Assembly: GCA_964591605.1 (NCBI GenBank) | Contig: CAZQEN010000358.1 | Coordinates: forward strand, 1 to 7,681 | DNA from: CAYLLT01 sp964591605 | GTDB lineage: Bacteria; Planctomycetota; Phycisphaerae; UBA1845; PWPN01 | Length of the DNA stretch: 7,681 nucleotides | Reading direction: 5' to 3' | Shown here: positions 1 to 6,531 of the stretch, piece after piece | Position numbering within the stretch: the first letter of the stretch is position 1 | How the letters are laid out: the number at the start of each line of letters is the position of its first letter | The notes under the pieces: model-generated | The model's database searches: none | What the model was told of the DNA's origin: nothing | What the model saw: only the letters and a program-made list of their open reading frames with translations | Position numbers and translations under genes: made by a program

Positions 1-957
1 GACTTTCGTGTTCACTGAAGTGAGCGTTCCCGCGATGTGCCGGAGCTGCCCTGTGCTCCGTACCGCCAGAGAGGGCGGACTCGATTGTGTCGAAAACAGT
101 TGGGCGTTTCCGCTGGTCTCGAAATTGCCCGTCACGATCCAGTTGCCCGCCGTCGCGCCCGAGACATCGACCAGGATCACGTTCGGATCGACCGGTGGAA
201 AAATCGCAGTGTCGCTCCGCCCGCCGCTGTGTTGCGGAAAGTCGCAGTCAGGAAGCCAGTTCGCAACGTCGTTATACGGACCCCCGAAAGGAAACGCCCA
301 GGCGTAGCTGGTCACCGGATCTGGCGTGGCGGGCTGCACCCGGATGGTGGCGGTGCCTGTGCACGTCGAACTCGCTCCGACGCCGACCGCCTCCGCTGAA
401 CAACCACCGCCCATAATGATGGGCCCATTCGCCTCAGTGAGAATGAACGTGTCGTTCGAGGTATTGGGCGTCACAACTCCGTCACGCACGGCGGGAGAAT
501 CGTTCGTCACGGTCACCTGCACCGGCCCGTTCACAGCCCGCACGGTCACGGCTCCGCTCGCCCTGGCATGGAAGTTCTTCGCAGTAGGCTCACTAACTTT
601 TTGAGCGGTCGCTGTTCCTGTGATGACAAAGTTGAAGCCCGATTGCGAGATGGTGATCGACGAATGAGCGAAACCTTCACCTTCAGATACACAGCTCACC
701 GGTCCGACCGTTCCCGGCCCGCCCAGCTCTTGCGTGTTGTTACAGTGGTGAATGGCGCCGGTGAAACTCAGTGCCTGCGCACCTCCCGTGATCGTGAATT
801 GTGGCTGGCCGGGAGTATTGCAGGCGCCCCGAGCGACTCCGGCGGAACCGGCAACAGTGATGAGCCCCCAAACCACCGATAGCGTCATTCCTGCAGGGCC
901 GGGCATTCCGGGCCGGATTGTCGACGTGAGCAGCGACTGCTTGCGAGAGGAGAGCAT
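1..957 (-). CDS. Secreted beta-rich surface protein, N-terminal 319 residues (3' end outside window)
   Basis: The frame is open from the ATG at 957 to the window edge, exactly 319 codons without a stop. The start is fixed by an AGGAG at 965-969, 7 nt upstream. Residues 1-24 are a basic or proline/glycine-rich N-region, 25-42 a hydrophobic stretch, and a signal peptidase site is likely around residues 39-45; C46 is preceded by R-G-A, which is a poor lipobox. The mature part is rich in Thr, Ser, Val, Gly and Asn with alternating hydrophobic residues, as in beta-sandwich or beta-helix proteins, and has six cysteines (46, 72, 89, 186, 199, 238) that could form disulfides. At 233-253 an N-W followed by D-T-A-I-F resembles the N-W ... 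P ... D-x-A-x-F module that opens beta-helix-like repeats in planctomycete and autotransporter-like proteins. The function is unknown and an extracellular or cell-surface role is inferred. The C-terminal sorting signal, if any, is outside the window. Confidence 0.85.
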   Translation of the reverse strand, partial: MLSSRKQSLLTSTIRPGMPGPAGMTLSVVWGLITVAGSAGVARGACNTPGQPQFTITGGAQALSFTGAIHHCNNTQELGGPGTVGPVSCVSEGEGFAHSSITISQSGFNFVITGTATAQKVSEPTAKNFHARASGAVTVRAVNGPVQVTVTNDSPAVRDGVVTPNTSNDTFILTEANGPIIMGGGCSAEAVGVGASSTCTGTATIRVQPATPDPVTSYAWAFPFGGPYNDVANWLPDCDFPQHSGGRSDTAIFPPVDPNVILVDVSGATAGNWIVTGNFETSGNAQLFSTQSSPPSLAVRSTGQLRHIAGTLTSVNTKV

Positions 958-964
958 TTGCGGT

Positions 965-969
965 CTCCT
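965..969 (-). promoter_or_regulatory. Ribosome binding site of the secreted protein gene
   Basis: On the minus strand AGGAG stands 7 nt before the ATG at 957. It decides the start over two later in-frame ATGs (codons 18 and 24), the second of which directly precedes the hydrophobic segment. Confidence 0.8.
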
Positions 970-1013
970 GGATTATCACAGCTTCCTGCATGGCTCGACG
1001 GACGACAGCGAGA

Positions 1014-1032
1014 CATGCCGACGGCCGGCATG
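1014..1032. repeat. Hairpin upstream of the secreted protein gene
   Basis: CATGCCG at 1014-1020 pairs with CGGCATG at 1026-1032 around a 5-nt loop, a perfect 7-bp stem. It lies 57-75 nt before the ATG at 957 and would fall in the 5' leader if transcription starts further upstream. No U-run follows it, so it is not a typical terminator. Confidence 0.45.
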
Positions 1033-1058
1033 AGGGGAGGACTCGCGTCACCCGCGAT

Positions 1059-1102
1059 GGATCCGGGCTCACGTCGCCTTTCGGGCAGTGAGCACCGGAT
1101 CC
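1059..1102. repeat. Long imperfect palindrome / stem-loop
   Basis: GGATCCGG (1059-1066) plus GCTCAC (1067-1072) pairs with GTGAGC (1088-1093) plus CCGGATCC (1095-1102). The result is a 14-bp stem with a single bulged A at 1094. A further GCC/GGC pairing at 1076-1078 and 1084-1086 closes the apical loop. It lies 100-145 nt upstream of the minus-strand start at 957. No T-run follows on either strand. It may be a leader structure, an operator or another extragenic palindrome; the sequence does not decide between these. Confidence 0.55.
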
Positions 1103-1608
1103 GTACCGGAATTGGCGTGCAACCGTCAGGACCTTTCAATCACACTCCATTTTTTCAGTGGTGGTGCCGGTACAGGTGTTAGGGCGTAAAACCTGCCCTG
1201 TGCGAGTGGATGAGGCGTCGGTGAGGACCTGAATGGTTCGCCACGAAGGAGCCCCGAGTCGGGGATGCGGAAAACCAGATAGCGATCCGGCTCGGCAGGG
1301 TGATATCGGGACCGACTCCCACTGCGATCGGGGCAGCGATCGCGGCGAGAGCCCCGTCCTCCACGAACAAGCCGGCTCCCAGAATACTCGGTTCGGCGCG
1401 AGGCATGACGGTTCGAGCATGTCCTCGCCACGCGCCGACCCCGGGTGTTCAAAGCCGTACCAGACTCAGCTCCGGCCACGGAACCTCGTCCAGAGAGGAG
1501 TTGGCGGAGACTGCCGCCGACCTTTCTCCGCCGTCGGCCGATTTCCACCCTCCGCAGCGGGGGCGTGGGGGGACGTGGCAGTTTTTCCGGGCAGAGGCCG
1601 CCGGTTGT

Positions 1609-1631
1609 GGTGCAGGCGTCCCGCCTGCACC
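1609..1631. repeat. Extragenic palindrome, 10-bp stem
   Basis: GGTGCAGGCG at 1609-1618 pairs perfectly with CGCCTGCACC at 1622-1631 around a TCC loop. From general knowledge, near-identical GTGCAGGCG...CGCCTGCAC palindromes recur in non-coding DNA of planctomycete and verrucomicrobial genomes, where they yield spurious ORFs with a Q-A-S-R-L-H signature; that signature appears here in the forward frame. Only one copy is in this window. It lies about 120 bp upstream of the peptidase gene. Confidence 0.6.
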
Positions 1632-1750
1632 TGCAGCCGAGATCCGCCGCAGGCAGACACCACAAGGTTGGCCGTGTTTCCCGACAGAACGGCCAGACCC
1701 GCCGTTGCCGACAGCCACGCGATTTGCCAGATCACACCCGCTCCGCGATT

Positions 1751-2962
1751 ATGCTGGCTCGTTCATCCTCGAGAGGTGTGCTCGTGACCCATTTCCTGAC
1801 GATCCTTCTCTTCGCCCTGTCCCAGACGCCCGGTTCCCCGCCCGCCTCGCTCCCGGAGGAGGAGGAATCCGGCGGTACGGGCAACCGCCTCCGGGCCACG
1901 CCCAATGATGTGCACGGCCTGATCCGGGACGAGTTTCTCCCCGGCCAACTCTTCCTCGTCGGCCGCCATCCTCTGGGACACGGCGTCATGAGCGATGGAC
2001 CCGAGCCGGCCAAAACCGGCTACATCTTCACCTCGCGCGAGATCGAGACGCCGTTCCCGTTCAATGACCTCGTCCCGTCATGGAATGTGGATACCGATGG
2101 GGGTGGGTTCTATGTCCTCTTGCGAGTGGGCCGTACGAGCGACGATTTCTGGTCCCCGTGGTACTACCTGGGCTCCTGGGGCGATGCCCCCCAGCCCGCG
2201 GCGAAAGTCATGGAGGATGCCAGCGGTTTCATCAACATCGATTACTTCCAGTCAAAGGGGCGCTTTAATCGGGTCCAGTATGCGTTTCATCTCCGCTTGA
2301 ACGACGGCCGCACCGGTCCCATGATCCGCCGCGTCTGCCTGGCCTGCAGCAACACCCTCGATGACGCCGAACTGGCCAGGAAGTTCCGCAGGCGGATCGA
2401 CCCCGGCCCGAAGGAGAAGTGGGCCCGCCGGCTCCCCGTCCCGTTCCGCAGTCAGAAATGGGAGGACGAGAAGATCCGCGGAAGCATCTGCAGCCCAACC
2501 TCGACTTCAATGGTACTTGAATACCGGGGCGTCAAGCATCCCACCCTCGACGTCTGTCGGCGGATCTGGGATCCCGAATACAAGCTGTACGGCAACTGGT
2601 GGCGGGCCGTGCAGGGGGCATACAGCTTCGGCGTGCCGGGCTATCTGCGGCGTTTCGGTGACTGGGACGCCGTCAAATGCCTCATCAGCCACGATCAGCC
2701 GATCATCGCCAGCATCAAGGTGAAGCGGGGCCAGCTCCGCAGCGCCCCGTATCGCCAGTCCGACGGCCACCTGCTCGTGATCACAGGCTTCACCGAGGAC
2801 GGCGATGTCTGCGTCAACGATCCGGCCGCGGAGACCGCCGAGAAGGGCCGGGCCGTCTACGCCCGCCAGGACATGGAAAACATCTGGCTCGCCAACGGCG
2901 GCGTCGGCTACATTCTCGAGCCGCGCGAACCGGCCGCGGATGCACACCCCTGTGAACCCTGA
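1751..2962 (+). CDS. Secreted C39-like (papain-fold) cysteine peptidase
   Basis: The predicted product has 403 residues from the ATG at 1751. Residues 1-8 contain two arginines and 10-24 form a hydrophobic core, so it carries a probable signal peptide; an acidic linker (E36-E39) follows. Residues ~95-195 form a beta-rich region with P-S-W-N-V-D-T and W-Y-Y-L-G-S-W motifs, like the N-terminal domain of exported C39-family peptidases of actinobacteria and planctomycetes. Residues ~228-388 match the Peptidase_C39_2 fold: oxyanion Gln235, catalytic Cys247 in S-I-C-S-P-T, His340 in D-G-H-L-L-V-I-T-G-F and Asp357 in V-N-D-P. All catalytic positions are present, so it should be active on an extracytoplasmic peptide or peptide cross-link; the substrate is unknown. 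A GTG at 1784, preceded by GAGGTG (1773-1778), is a serious alternative start giving 392 residues. The ATG is kept because it supplies a basic N-region. The frame extends upstream to 1445, but that extension is not protein-like. Confidence 0.85.
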   Translation: MLARSSSRGVLVTHFLTILLFALSQTPGSPPASLPEEEESGGTGNRLRATPNDVHGLIRDEFLPGQLFLVGRHPLGHGVMSDGPEPAKTGYIFTSREIETPFPFNDLVPSWNVDTDGGGFYVLLRVGRTSDDFWSPWYYLGSWGDAPQPAAKVMEDASGFINIDYFQSKGRFNRVQYAFHLRLNDGRTGPMIRRVCLACSNTLDDAELARKFRRRIDPGPKEKWARRLPVPFRSQKWEDEKIRGSICSPTSTSMVLEYRGVKHPTLDVCRRIWDPEYKLYGNWWRAVQGAYSFGVPGYLRRFGDWDAVKCLISHDQPIIASIKVKRGQLRSAPYRQSDGHLLVITGFTEDGDVCVNDPAAETAEKGRAVYARQDMENIWLANGGVGYILEPREPAADAHPCEP

Positions 2963-2982
2963 CCCGCCCGGTAAAAAAGGCG

Positions 2983-3025
2983 AGGGCTCCGGAAGCTGTA
3001 ACGTCAACAGCCCCACGAGAGCCCT
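2983..3025. repeat. Nested stem-loop downstream of the peptidase gene
   Basis: AGGGCTC (2983-2989) pairs with GAGCCCT (3019-3025), and inside it GCTGT (2995-2999) pairs with ACAGC (3007-3011) around a 7-nt loop. The structure starts 20 nt after the stop codon at 2960-2962. It could protect or end the peptidase transcript, but no U-tract follows, so terminator function is only a guess. GAAGCTG at 2992-2998 can alternatively pair with CAGCTTC at 3089-3095. Confidence 0.4.
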
Positions 3026-3077
3026 AGCTGGGGGAAAGAAACAGTGTCATCTGCCCCGGGCAGAAGAGTACCGCAAG

Positions 3078-3164
3078 ATCTGCTATTCCAGCTTCTAACC
3101 CCGGTCGCCGCTGGGCTCGCCAGCCAGCGGCTTCTCAATAGTACCCATCAGCATGTTAGCAGAT
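3078..3164. repeat. Inverted repeat enclosing a strong GC hairpin
   Basis: ATCTGCTA (3078-3085) pairs with TAGCAGAT (3157-3164). Between them GCCGCTGG (3107-3114) pairs perfectly with CCAGCGGC (3124-3131) around a 9-nt loop. Just outside, TCTGC (3050-3054) can pair with GCAGA (3060-3064). These may be bidirectional transcript ends or a degenerate mobile repeat; the sequence alone does not say which. Confidence 0.45.
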
Positions 3165-3315
3165 TCTTCAAAGTTTGCCATAGTACTTTTGAATAGGTTT
3201 CCGCAGATTTTTTGCAGAGGGAGTCGCCCGGCCCCGCGATTCAGGATCGCCCCCGTTTTACTGAAACGTCGCAGATGGCCACAAATCTCTCTTCTGGCGG
3301 AATCTCGTCGGCCCC

Positions 3316-5331
3316 TCAAATAAAGACACGCTTGTTGTAGATGAACCACTCGATCAGCAGAATAACTCCCAATCCGGCCAGCAGCCACGGCCACAGCGGG
3401 CGGTTGACCTTGTCCACGCCCGTGGTCGTCGTCAGATCGCCGGCCGCCACGTGGAAATCCTCCATCGGGGCGATAAAGCTCTCATTTTCGTCCAGCAGGT
3501 TCACCGCCCGCGCCTCCTCGTTGGGCAGCGCATCCGCCACGGTATAGATGCCCACGCGGTCCGTCTGGCCGTAAGTCGCCAGCCCGCCGCGGACAAACGC
3601 GCTGTCCGTCGTTCCGTCGGGCCGCCGGATGGTCGTGCTCGAGAGACCCGCTTTGACCGCCGCACTGAACGCCTCGCCGGGCCTGACCGGCGGAATCTGG
3701 CCGACCGTCGTTGCTCCGGTCAGATATCGGACGGCGTTGTAGCCGAACACCACGAACCCCTCCTGCAGAAACCAGTCGGTGTTCGCATAGGTCCGCGTTT
3801 CGTCAAAGAGGCCGAACGCGCAGATCAGGTACGTATTGCGCTCCCGCCGCAGGAGGGCCATTACCGGCCCCTGTGGCCCCTCGATCAGCGGCACTGCTTC
3901 GCGCGGCAGCGTCAGGTTCAGCCAGGAGAACACGCGGATGGGCTGCACCGCCACATGCCGCAGAACCGGATGCGATTCGTCCCAGTCCAGGAACGGCAGC
4001 CCGGAGACGCGCTCCCCCGCCTCAACCTCGCGGATGAGGGGGACGGCCGCAAAGAAGATGTAGTTGCCCGCCGGCAGACGCGAAGTCGAGTGCCCGTCCA
4101 GAATGACCACGTCGTATTTGCATCGCCCGTCCAGGATCAGCTTTTCGTCCTCGCCTTTCTCGTATTCGTCCGGCGACCATACGTCGTAATGCTCCAGGGG
4201 CAAGGCCCCCAGCAGTTGGCGCAGAAAGCGATTGCCCGGCGTGACCAGCAGGGCGGTGATCGGCCTGGGCGGTGCGACCAGCGCGTAGACGCGGTCGTCC
4301 ACCGGCAGAGCGTCTTCGCCCGAGAGCCGCAGCTCGACCCGGCCGGCGGTCGGCAGCGTGAACTCGAAGGGCACCGTGGCTTCGCTTTCGTCCGGGTGGG
4401 GATCCCCGGGCTCGTTGCGGCCGAGCTTGTCCGGGCCGGCGAGCGGAGCCAGCTCCACCGAGCGGACGCTCTTGAGATCGCCATCGATGAACAGTGAGAC
4501 ATCGCGGGTGACCTTCTGCGCGCCGAAATGGCGCACCCGGGCGAGCACGCTCACGTTCTCGGGTTGCTCGTAGCCGCGGCGCACGTCCATGGTGACGAAG
4601 CCGGAGTTCTCAGGCGTCTCGCCGATGCGTACGAACTCCATCCGGCCGCGCTGCACCTTCACCTCGCCCGCGTCGGCCAGCCGCCCGTCGCTGAACACAA
4701 CGTAATCGGGGTTCTTGAACGGGTTGTCGCCTTCGAGCCCGCTTCGCTCGCCCACTTCGGAGGAGGGCGCCTCGGCGAGCTGCATCGCTTCGGTCAGCCG
4801 TCCGGAAGCGTCGGATTGGGCAACGCTCCTGACCGCCTCGCGCAGCTTGCGCTTGTCATCCGTGATCGCGCAGAGCACGCGGGCCCGGTCCGCGAAGGAG
4901 ATCACCATGCCGCGGTCCGAAGGGCCCAGGTTGTCGATCTGCCTGGCCGCTTCCTCCCTGGCGATCTCCAGGCGCGTCCGGCCGCCGGCCTCCTTCGTGG
5001 CCATCGAGCCCGATGCGTCGATGATCAGGATCGAGAGCTTGCCCTCTCCGCGCTTGCCCGCCATCATCGGCTCGGCGATGGCCAGAATCGCGCACAGCAG
5101 CACCAGCAACTGCAGGAGCAGCAGCAGGTTCCGCCGCAGCTTCTGGAACGGCGAATTCACCTGCAGGTCCTGCACCGCCTTGCGCCACAGGAGCGTCGAC
5201 GCCACCGCCTTCTGCTCGCGCCGCAGTTTGAGAAAATACAGCAGCACCAGCGGCGGAATCGCCGCCAGCCCCGCAATCGCCGGTACCCACCACGGCGCAA
5301 GGAACGTCGGAAATGCAGCGAGCGCGTTCAT
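3316..5331 (-). CDS. BatA-like membrane protein with von Willebrand A domain
   Basis: The product has 671 residues. The start at 5331 is chosen because GGGAGGG stands 7 nt upstream, although the frame stays open to 5397. Residues ~14-88 match the BatA / aerotolerance-regulator N-terminal domain: a membrane segment (16-34), a cytoplasmic loop with K-L-R-R, and a second membrane segment (67-88). The VWA domain follows (~98-240) with an intact MIDAS site: D-A-S-G-S at 105-109, Thr180 and Asp215. Residues ~244-350 look beta-rich and Ig-like. Residues ~357-433 resemble the Rossmann-like glutamine-amidotransferase-type region often found in these proteins, without an obvious catalytic Cys. A third membrane helix (645-665) and a short basic tail end the protein. 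The VWA domain lies between helices 2 and 3, on the periplasmic side by the usual Bat topology. It is the last gene of the moxR series and probably a metal-dependent partner of the MoxR chaperone; its exact role is unknown. Confidence 0.9.
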   Translation of the reverse strand: MNALAAFPTFLAPWWVPAIAGLAAIPPLVLLYFLKLRREQKAVASTLLWRKAVQDLQVNSPFQKLRRNLLLLLQLLVLLCAILAIAEPMMAGKRGEGKLSILIIDASGSMATKEAGGRTRLEIAREEAARQIDNLGPSDRGMVISFADRARVLCAITDDKRKLREAVRSVAQSDASGRLTEAMQLAEAPSSEVGERSGLEGDNPFKNPDYVVFSDGRLADAGEVKVQRGRMEFVRIGETPENSGFVTMDVRRGYEQPENVSVLARVRHFGAQKVTRDVSLFIDGDLKSVRSVELAPLAGPDKLGRNEPGDPHPDESEATVPFEFTLPTAGRVELRLSGEDALPVDDRVYALVAPPRPITALLVTPGNRFLRQLLGALPLEHYDVWSPDEYEKGEDEKLILDGRCKYDVVILDGHSTSRLPAGNYIFFAAVPLIREVEAGERVSGLPFLDWDESHPVLRHVAVQPIRVFSWLNLTLPREAVPLIEGPQGPVMALLRRERNTYLICAFGLFDETRTYANTDWFLQEGFVVFGYNAVRYLTGATTVGQIPPVRPGEAFSAAVKAGLSSTTIRRPDGTTDSAFVRGGLATYGQTDRVGIYTVADALPNEEARAVNLLDENESFIAPMEDFHVAAGDLTTTTGVDKVNRPLWPWLLAGLGVILLIEWFIYNKRVFI

Positions 5332-5338
5332 CGCAGCG

Positions 5339-5345
5339 CCCTCCC
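5339..5345 (-). promoter_or_regulatory. Ribosome binding site of the VWA gene
   Basis: On the minus strand GGGAGGG stands 7 nt before the ATG at 5331, the same spacing as at the gene starting at 957. It rules out the longer in-frame start at 5397, which lies inside the palindrome at 5391-5420. Confidence 0.75.
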
Positions 5346-5390
5346 GGCTCCGACCCTCATCGCGCACGGCAGATCGAGGTGAGATCGGGA

Positions 5391-5490
5391 TAACCACGAA
5401 GACACGAAGGCACGAAGAGAATGAAGAGTGACTGTCTTGCGCGGGCAGAGCCTCTCTGCATTTCTTCGTGTCTTCGTGCCTTCGTGGTAA
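5391..5490. repeat. Large extragenic palindrome built of CACGAAG octamers
   Basis: Arm 5391-5420 pairs with arm 5461-5490: 30 positions with two mismatches and two G-T wobbles, around a 40-nt loop. Each arm is itself a tandem of an 8-bp unit, CACGAAG plus A or G, in three copies (TTCGTG cores at 5465, 5473 and 5481 on the plus strand). The palindrome lies in the 241-nt gap between the DUF58 and VWA genes and would form a very stable hairpin in an mRNA covering both. From general knowledge, CACGAAG arrays of this kind are common extragenic repeats in planctomycetes, verrucomicrobia and other environmental phyla, and they produce spurious ORFs. Confidence 0.8.
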
Positions 5491-5496
5491 GAAGCC

Positions 5497-5559
5497 TTTC
5501 GCGTTTTCGCACCTTCGCGATTTCGCGATTCACGAGGCTGAATGCTGAGTGCTGAACGC
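5497..5559. repeat. Tandem short repeats: TTTCGCG octamers then TGANNGC heptamers
   Basis: Four TTCGCG/TTCGCA cores begin at 5498, 5506, 5514 and 5522, an 8-bp period matching that of the CACGAAG palindrome beside them. Then three 7-bp units follow without a gap: TGAATGC, TGAGTGC, TGAACGC (5539-5559). The array ends 13 bp before the DUF58 stop codon complement. No function is known to me; it is repeat-derived DNA filling an operon gap. Confidence 0.7.
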
Positions 5560-5572
5560 GAAATGCTTCCGC

Positions 5573-6469
5573 TCATCGCAGCAGCCCCCGTTTCCGCAGA
5601 TACGACAAAACGAGCTGATCGAACGGCACCTGCGTGCTCGTGAACATGTACGAGACGCCCCGCCGCGTGCAGAAGTCGCGGAGCTGCTGGCAATAGGCGG
5701 TCAGGTTCTGCTTATACCGGTTGATCAGCGCCCGTGAGATCGTTACCTCGGCAATGTCCTCATCCTCCACGTCAACCAGCCGCAGGTCGCCCGTCAGCGT
5801 CGGCTCGATCTCCTCGGGGCTGAGCATCTGGATGCAGTACAGGTCGTAATGCCGCCCGATCAGGTAGCGCAGACCCGTCTCGTAACCGCCCTTGTCCATG
5901 AAGTCGCTCAGGACGAGCACCACCCCGCGCTGGGGGTGCCGGATGGCGAAGTGCCGGCACGCCCCGCTCATGTTGCCCGCACCCTCGGCCTCGACATCGC
6001 CGAGAAACTCGAGCACCTGGTGAATCAGCCGCCGCCCGCGCACGCCCGCCATCTCCGGCCCGTAGCGGTCCGAAAACGCGCACACCGTGACGCGGTTGTA
6101 GTTGACCAGGCCGATGTACGCGATCGCCGCCGCCACGCGCTTGGCATACAGCGCCTTGGCCGGGCTGCCGTACTCCATCGACCGGCTCATGTCGATGAGC
6201 ACGTTGACGTGCAGGTCTTCTTCCTCGAAGAACAGCTTCAGGAAGAGGCGCTCGAGCCGCCCGTAGACGTTCCAGTCGAGAAACCGCAGGTCATCGCCCA
6301 CGACATAGTTGCGGTAGTCCGCGAACTCGACCGACTGTCCCTTGCGCTTCGAGCGCCGCTCCCCCTTCATCCGCCCGGCAAAGATCCGCCGCGAGACGAT
6401 GTCGAGCTGTTCGAGCTTCGACATGAAGTCGGGGTCGAGTAACTGCGTTGATTTCGTTGCAGTTGCCAT
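5573..6469 (-). CDS. DUF58 domain protein, MoxR-associated, VWA-like fold
   Basis: The product has 298 residues. The start is placed at the ATG at 6469 because the longer frame (to 6565) reads through the REP hairpins and is not protein-like. No Shine-Dalgarno is visible before it. Residues ~49-87 hold the DUF58 signature: Y-R-x-Y, then G-D-D-L-R-F-L-D-W-N and a Phe/Glu-rich stretch. After it comes a VWA-type strand with D-M-S-R-S at 93-97 (MIDAS-like) and L-S-D at 187-189. No membrane helix or signal peptide is visible, so it is probably cytosolic, unlike longer DUF58 proteins with N-terminal helices. DUF58 genes typically sit next to moxR and bat genes, and the product is thought to be a partner or substrate of the MoxR AAA+ chaperone. 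It lies between moxR and the VWA gene on the same strand, but is separated from both by repeat DNA. Confidence 0.9.
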   Translation of the reverse strand: MATATKSTQLLDPDFMSKLEQLDIVSRRIFAGRMKGERRSKRKGQSVEFADYRNYVVGDDLRFLDWNVYGRLERLFLKLFFEEEDLHVNVLIDMSRSMEYGSPAKALYAKRVAAAIAYIGLVNYNRVTVCAFSDRYGPEMAGVRGRRLIHQVLEFLGDVEAEGAGNMSGACRHFAIRHPQRGVVLVLSDFMDKGGYETGLRYLIGRHYDLYCIQMLSPEEIEPTLTGDLRLVDVEDEDIAEVTISRALINRYKQNLTAYCQQLRDFCTRRGVSYMFTSTQVPFDQLVLSYLRKRGLLR

Positions 6470-6475
6470 GATTCT

Positions 6476-6503
6476 GTAGCGCCGGGCCTCTGTGCCCGGC
6501 GAA
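6476..6503 (+). repeat. REP element, copy 1
   Basis: GTAG (6476-6479) is followed directly by an 8-bp perfect stem, CGCCGGGC (6480-6487) with GCCCGGCG (6494-6501), around the loop CTCTGT. A conserved tetranucleotide at the foot of a hairpin is the known REP layout recognised by RAYT enzymes. It begins 7 nt upstream of the DUF58 start codon, so its complement lies in that gene's leader. Confidence 0.8.
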
Positions 6504-6531
6504 GTAGCGCCGGGCCTCTGTGCCCGGCGAA
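6504..6531 (+). repeat. REP element, copy 2
   Basis: An exact 28-bp tandem duplicate of copy 1, with GTAG, stem and loop unchanged, in the same orientation. Confidence 0.8.

Larger units (their letters stand above)
958..1750. other. Intergenic region between divergent genes; no supported gene
   Basis: This stretch of about 790 bases lies between two genes that are transcribed away from each other, so it should hold both promoters, but I see no clear -35/-10 pair. Long open frames exist here only because GC is high; their translations are rich in Arg, Pro and Ser and show no domain. The least implausible is a minus-strand frame from 1406 to 1179 (75 codons), with an Ala/Ile/Val-rich stretch, but it has no ribosome binding site and no recognisable family. 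The structured elements in the region are listed separately: hairpins at 1014-1032 and 1059-1102 and a palindrome at 1609-1631. Confidence 0.6.
2963..3315. other. Intergenic gap between convergent genes, rich in inverted repeats
   Basis: About 350 bases with no supported gene lie between the stop of the peptidase gene and the stop of the VWA gene. The part from about 3132 to 3300 is noticeably more AT-rich than its surroundings. Inverted repeats are dense between 2983 and 3164 (listed separately). No hairpin with a clean T-run stands directly after either gene, so no classical intrinsic terminator can be called. A 99-codon minus-strand frame ending at 3095 has no domain and no ribosome binding site. 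Confidence 0.6.

Noticed and set aside
971..979. Extended -10 promoter element (minus-strand TGTGATAAT)
   Set aside because: It is only a few bases upstream of the AGGAG at 965-969. A transcript starting from it would begin at or after the ribosome binding site and lose it, and no -35 is seen.
958..1140. Cyclic-di-GMP or other known riboswitch upstream of the secreted protein
   Set aside because: Stem-loops are present, including a GAAA-containing apical loop on the minus strand, but the conserved core sequences of the classes that I know are absent.
1126..1665. Minus-strand open frame of 179 codons in the left intergenic region
   Set aside because: Its translation is dominated by Arg, Ser, Pro and Gly, includes the complement of the 1609-1631 palindrome, and has no domain, no ribosome binding site and no conserved motif. 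High GC makes such frames common.
1445..1750. Upstream extension of the peptidase frame
   Set aside because: The 102 extra residues are low-complexity, Arg/Pro-rich, run through the palindrome and would place the signal peptide in the middle of the protein.
3107..3150. Intrinsic terminator of the peptidase gene
   Set aside because: The 8-bp GC stem at 3107-3131 is strong, but only a mixed CTTCTCAATA follows instead of a T-run, and it is about 145 nt after the stop codon.
3451..4497. Plus-strand open frame of 348 codons opposite the VWA gene
   Set aside because: It is the antisense of a clearly homologous VWA protein with an intact MIDAS site. The product is Arg/His/Gln-rich with no domain.
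4528..5382. Plus-strand open frame of 284 codons
   Set aside because: Antisense to the N-terminal and VWA regions of the same gene; its His/Gln-rich composition is a codon shadow.
5328..5693. Minus-strand open frame spanning the DUF58 end, the palindrome and the VWA start
   Set aside because: It translates the CACGAAG and TTTCGCG repeats into the familiar spurious R-E-G-A-K-T-R-K type peptide and overlaps two real genes in another frame.
5849..6442. Plus-strand open frame of 197 codons
   Set aside because: Antisense to the DUF58 gene, whose G-D-D-L-R-F-L-D-W-N signature is on the other strand.
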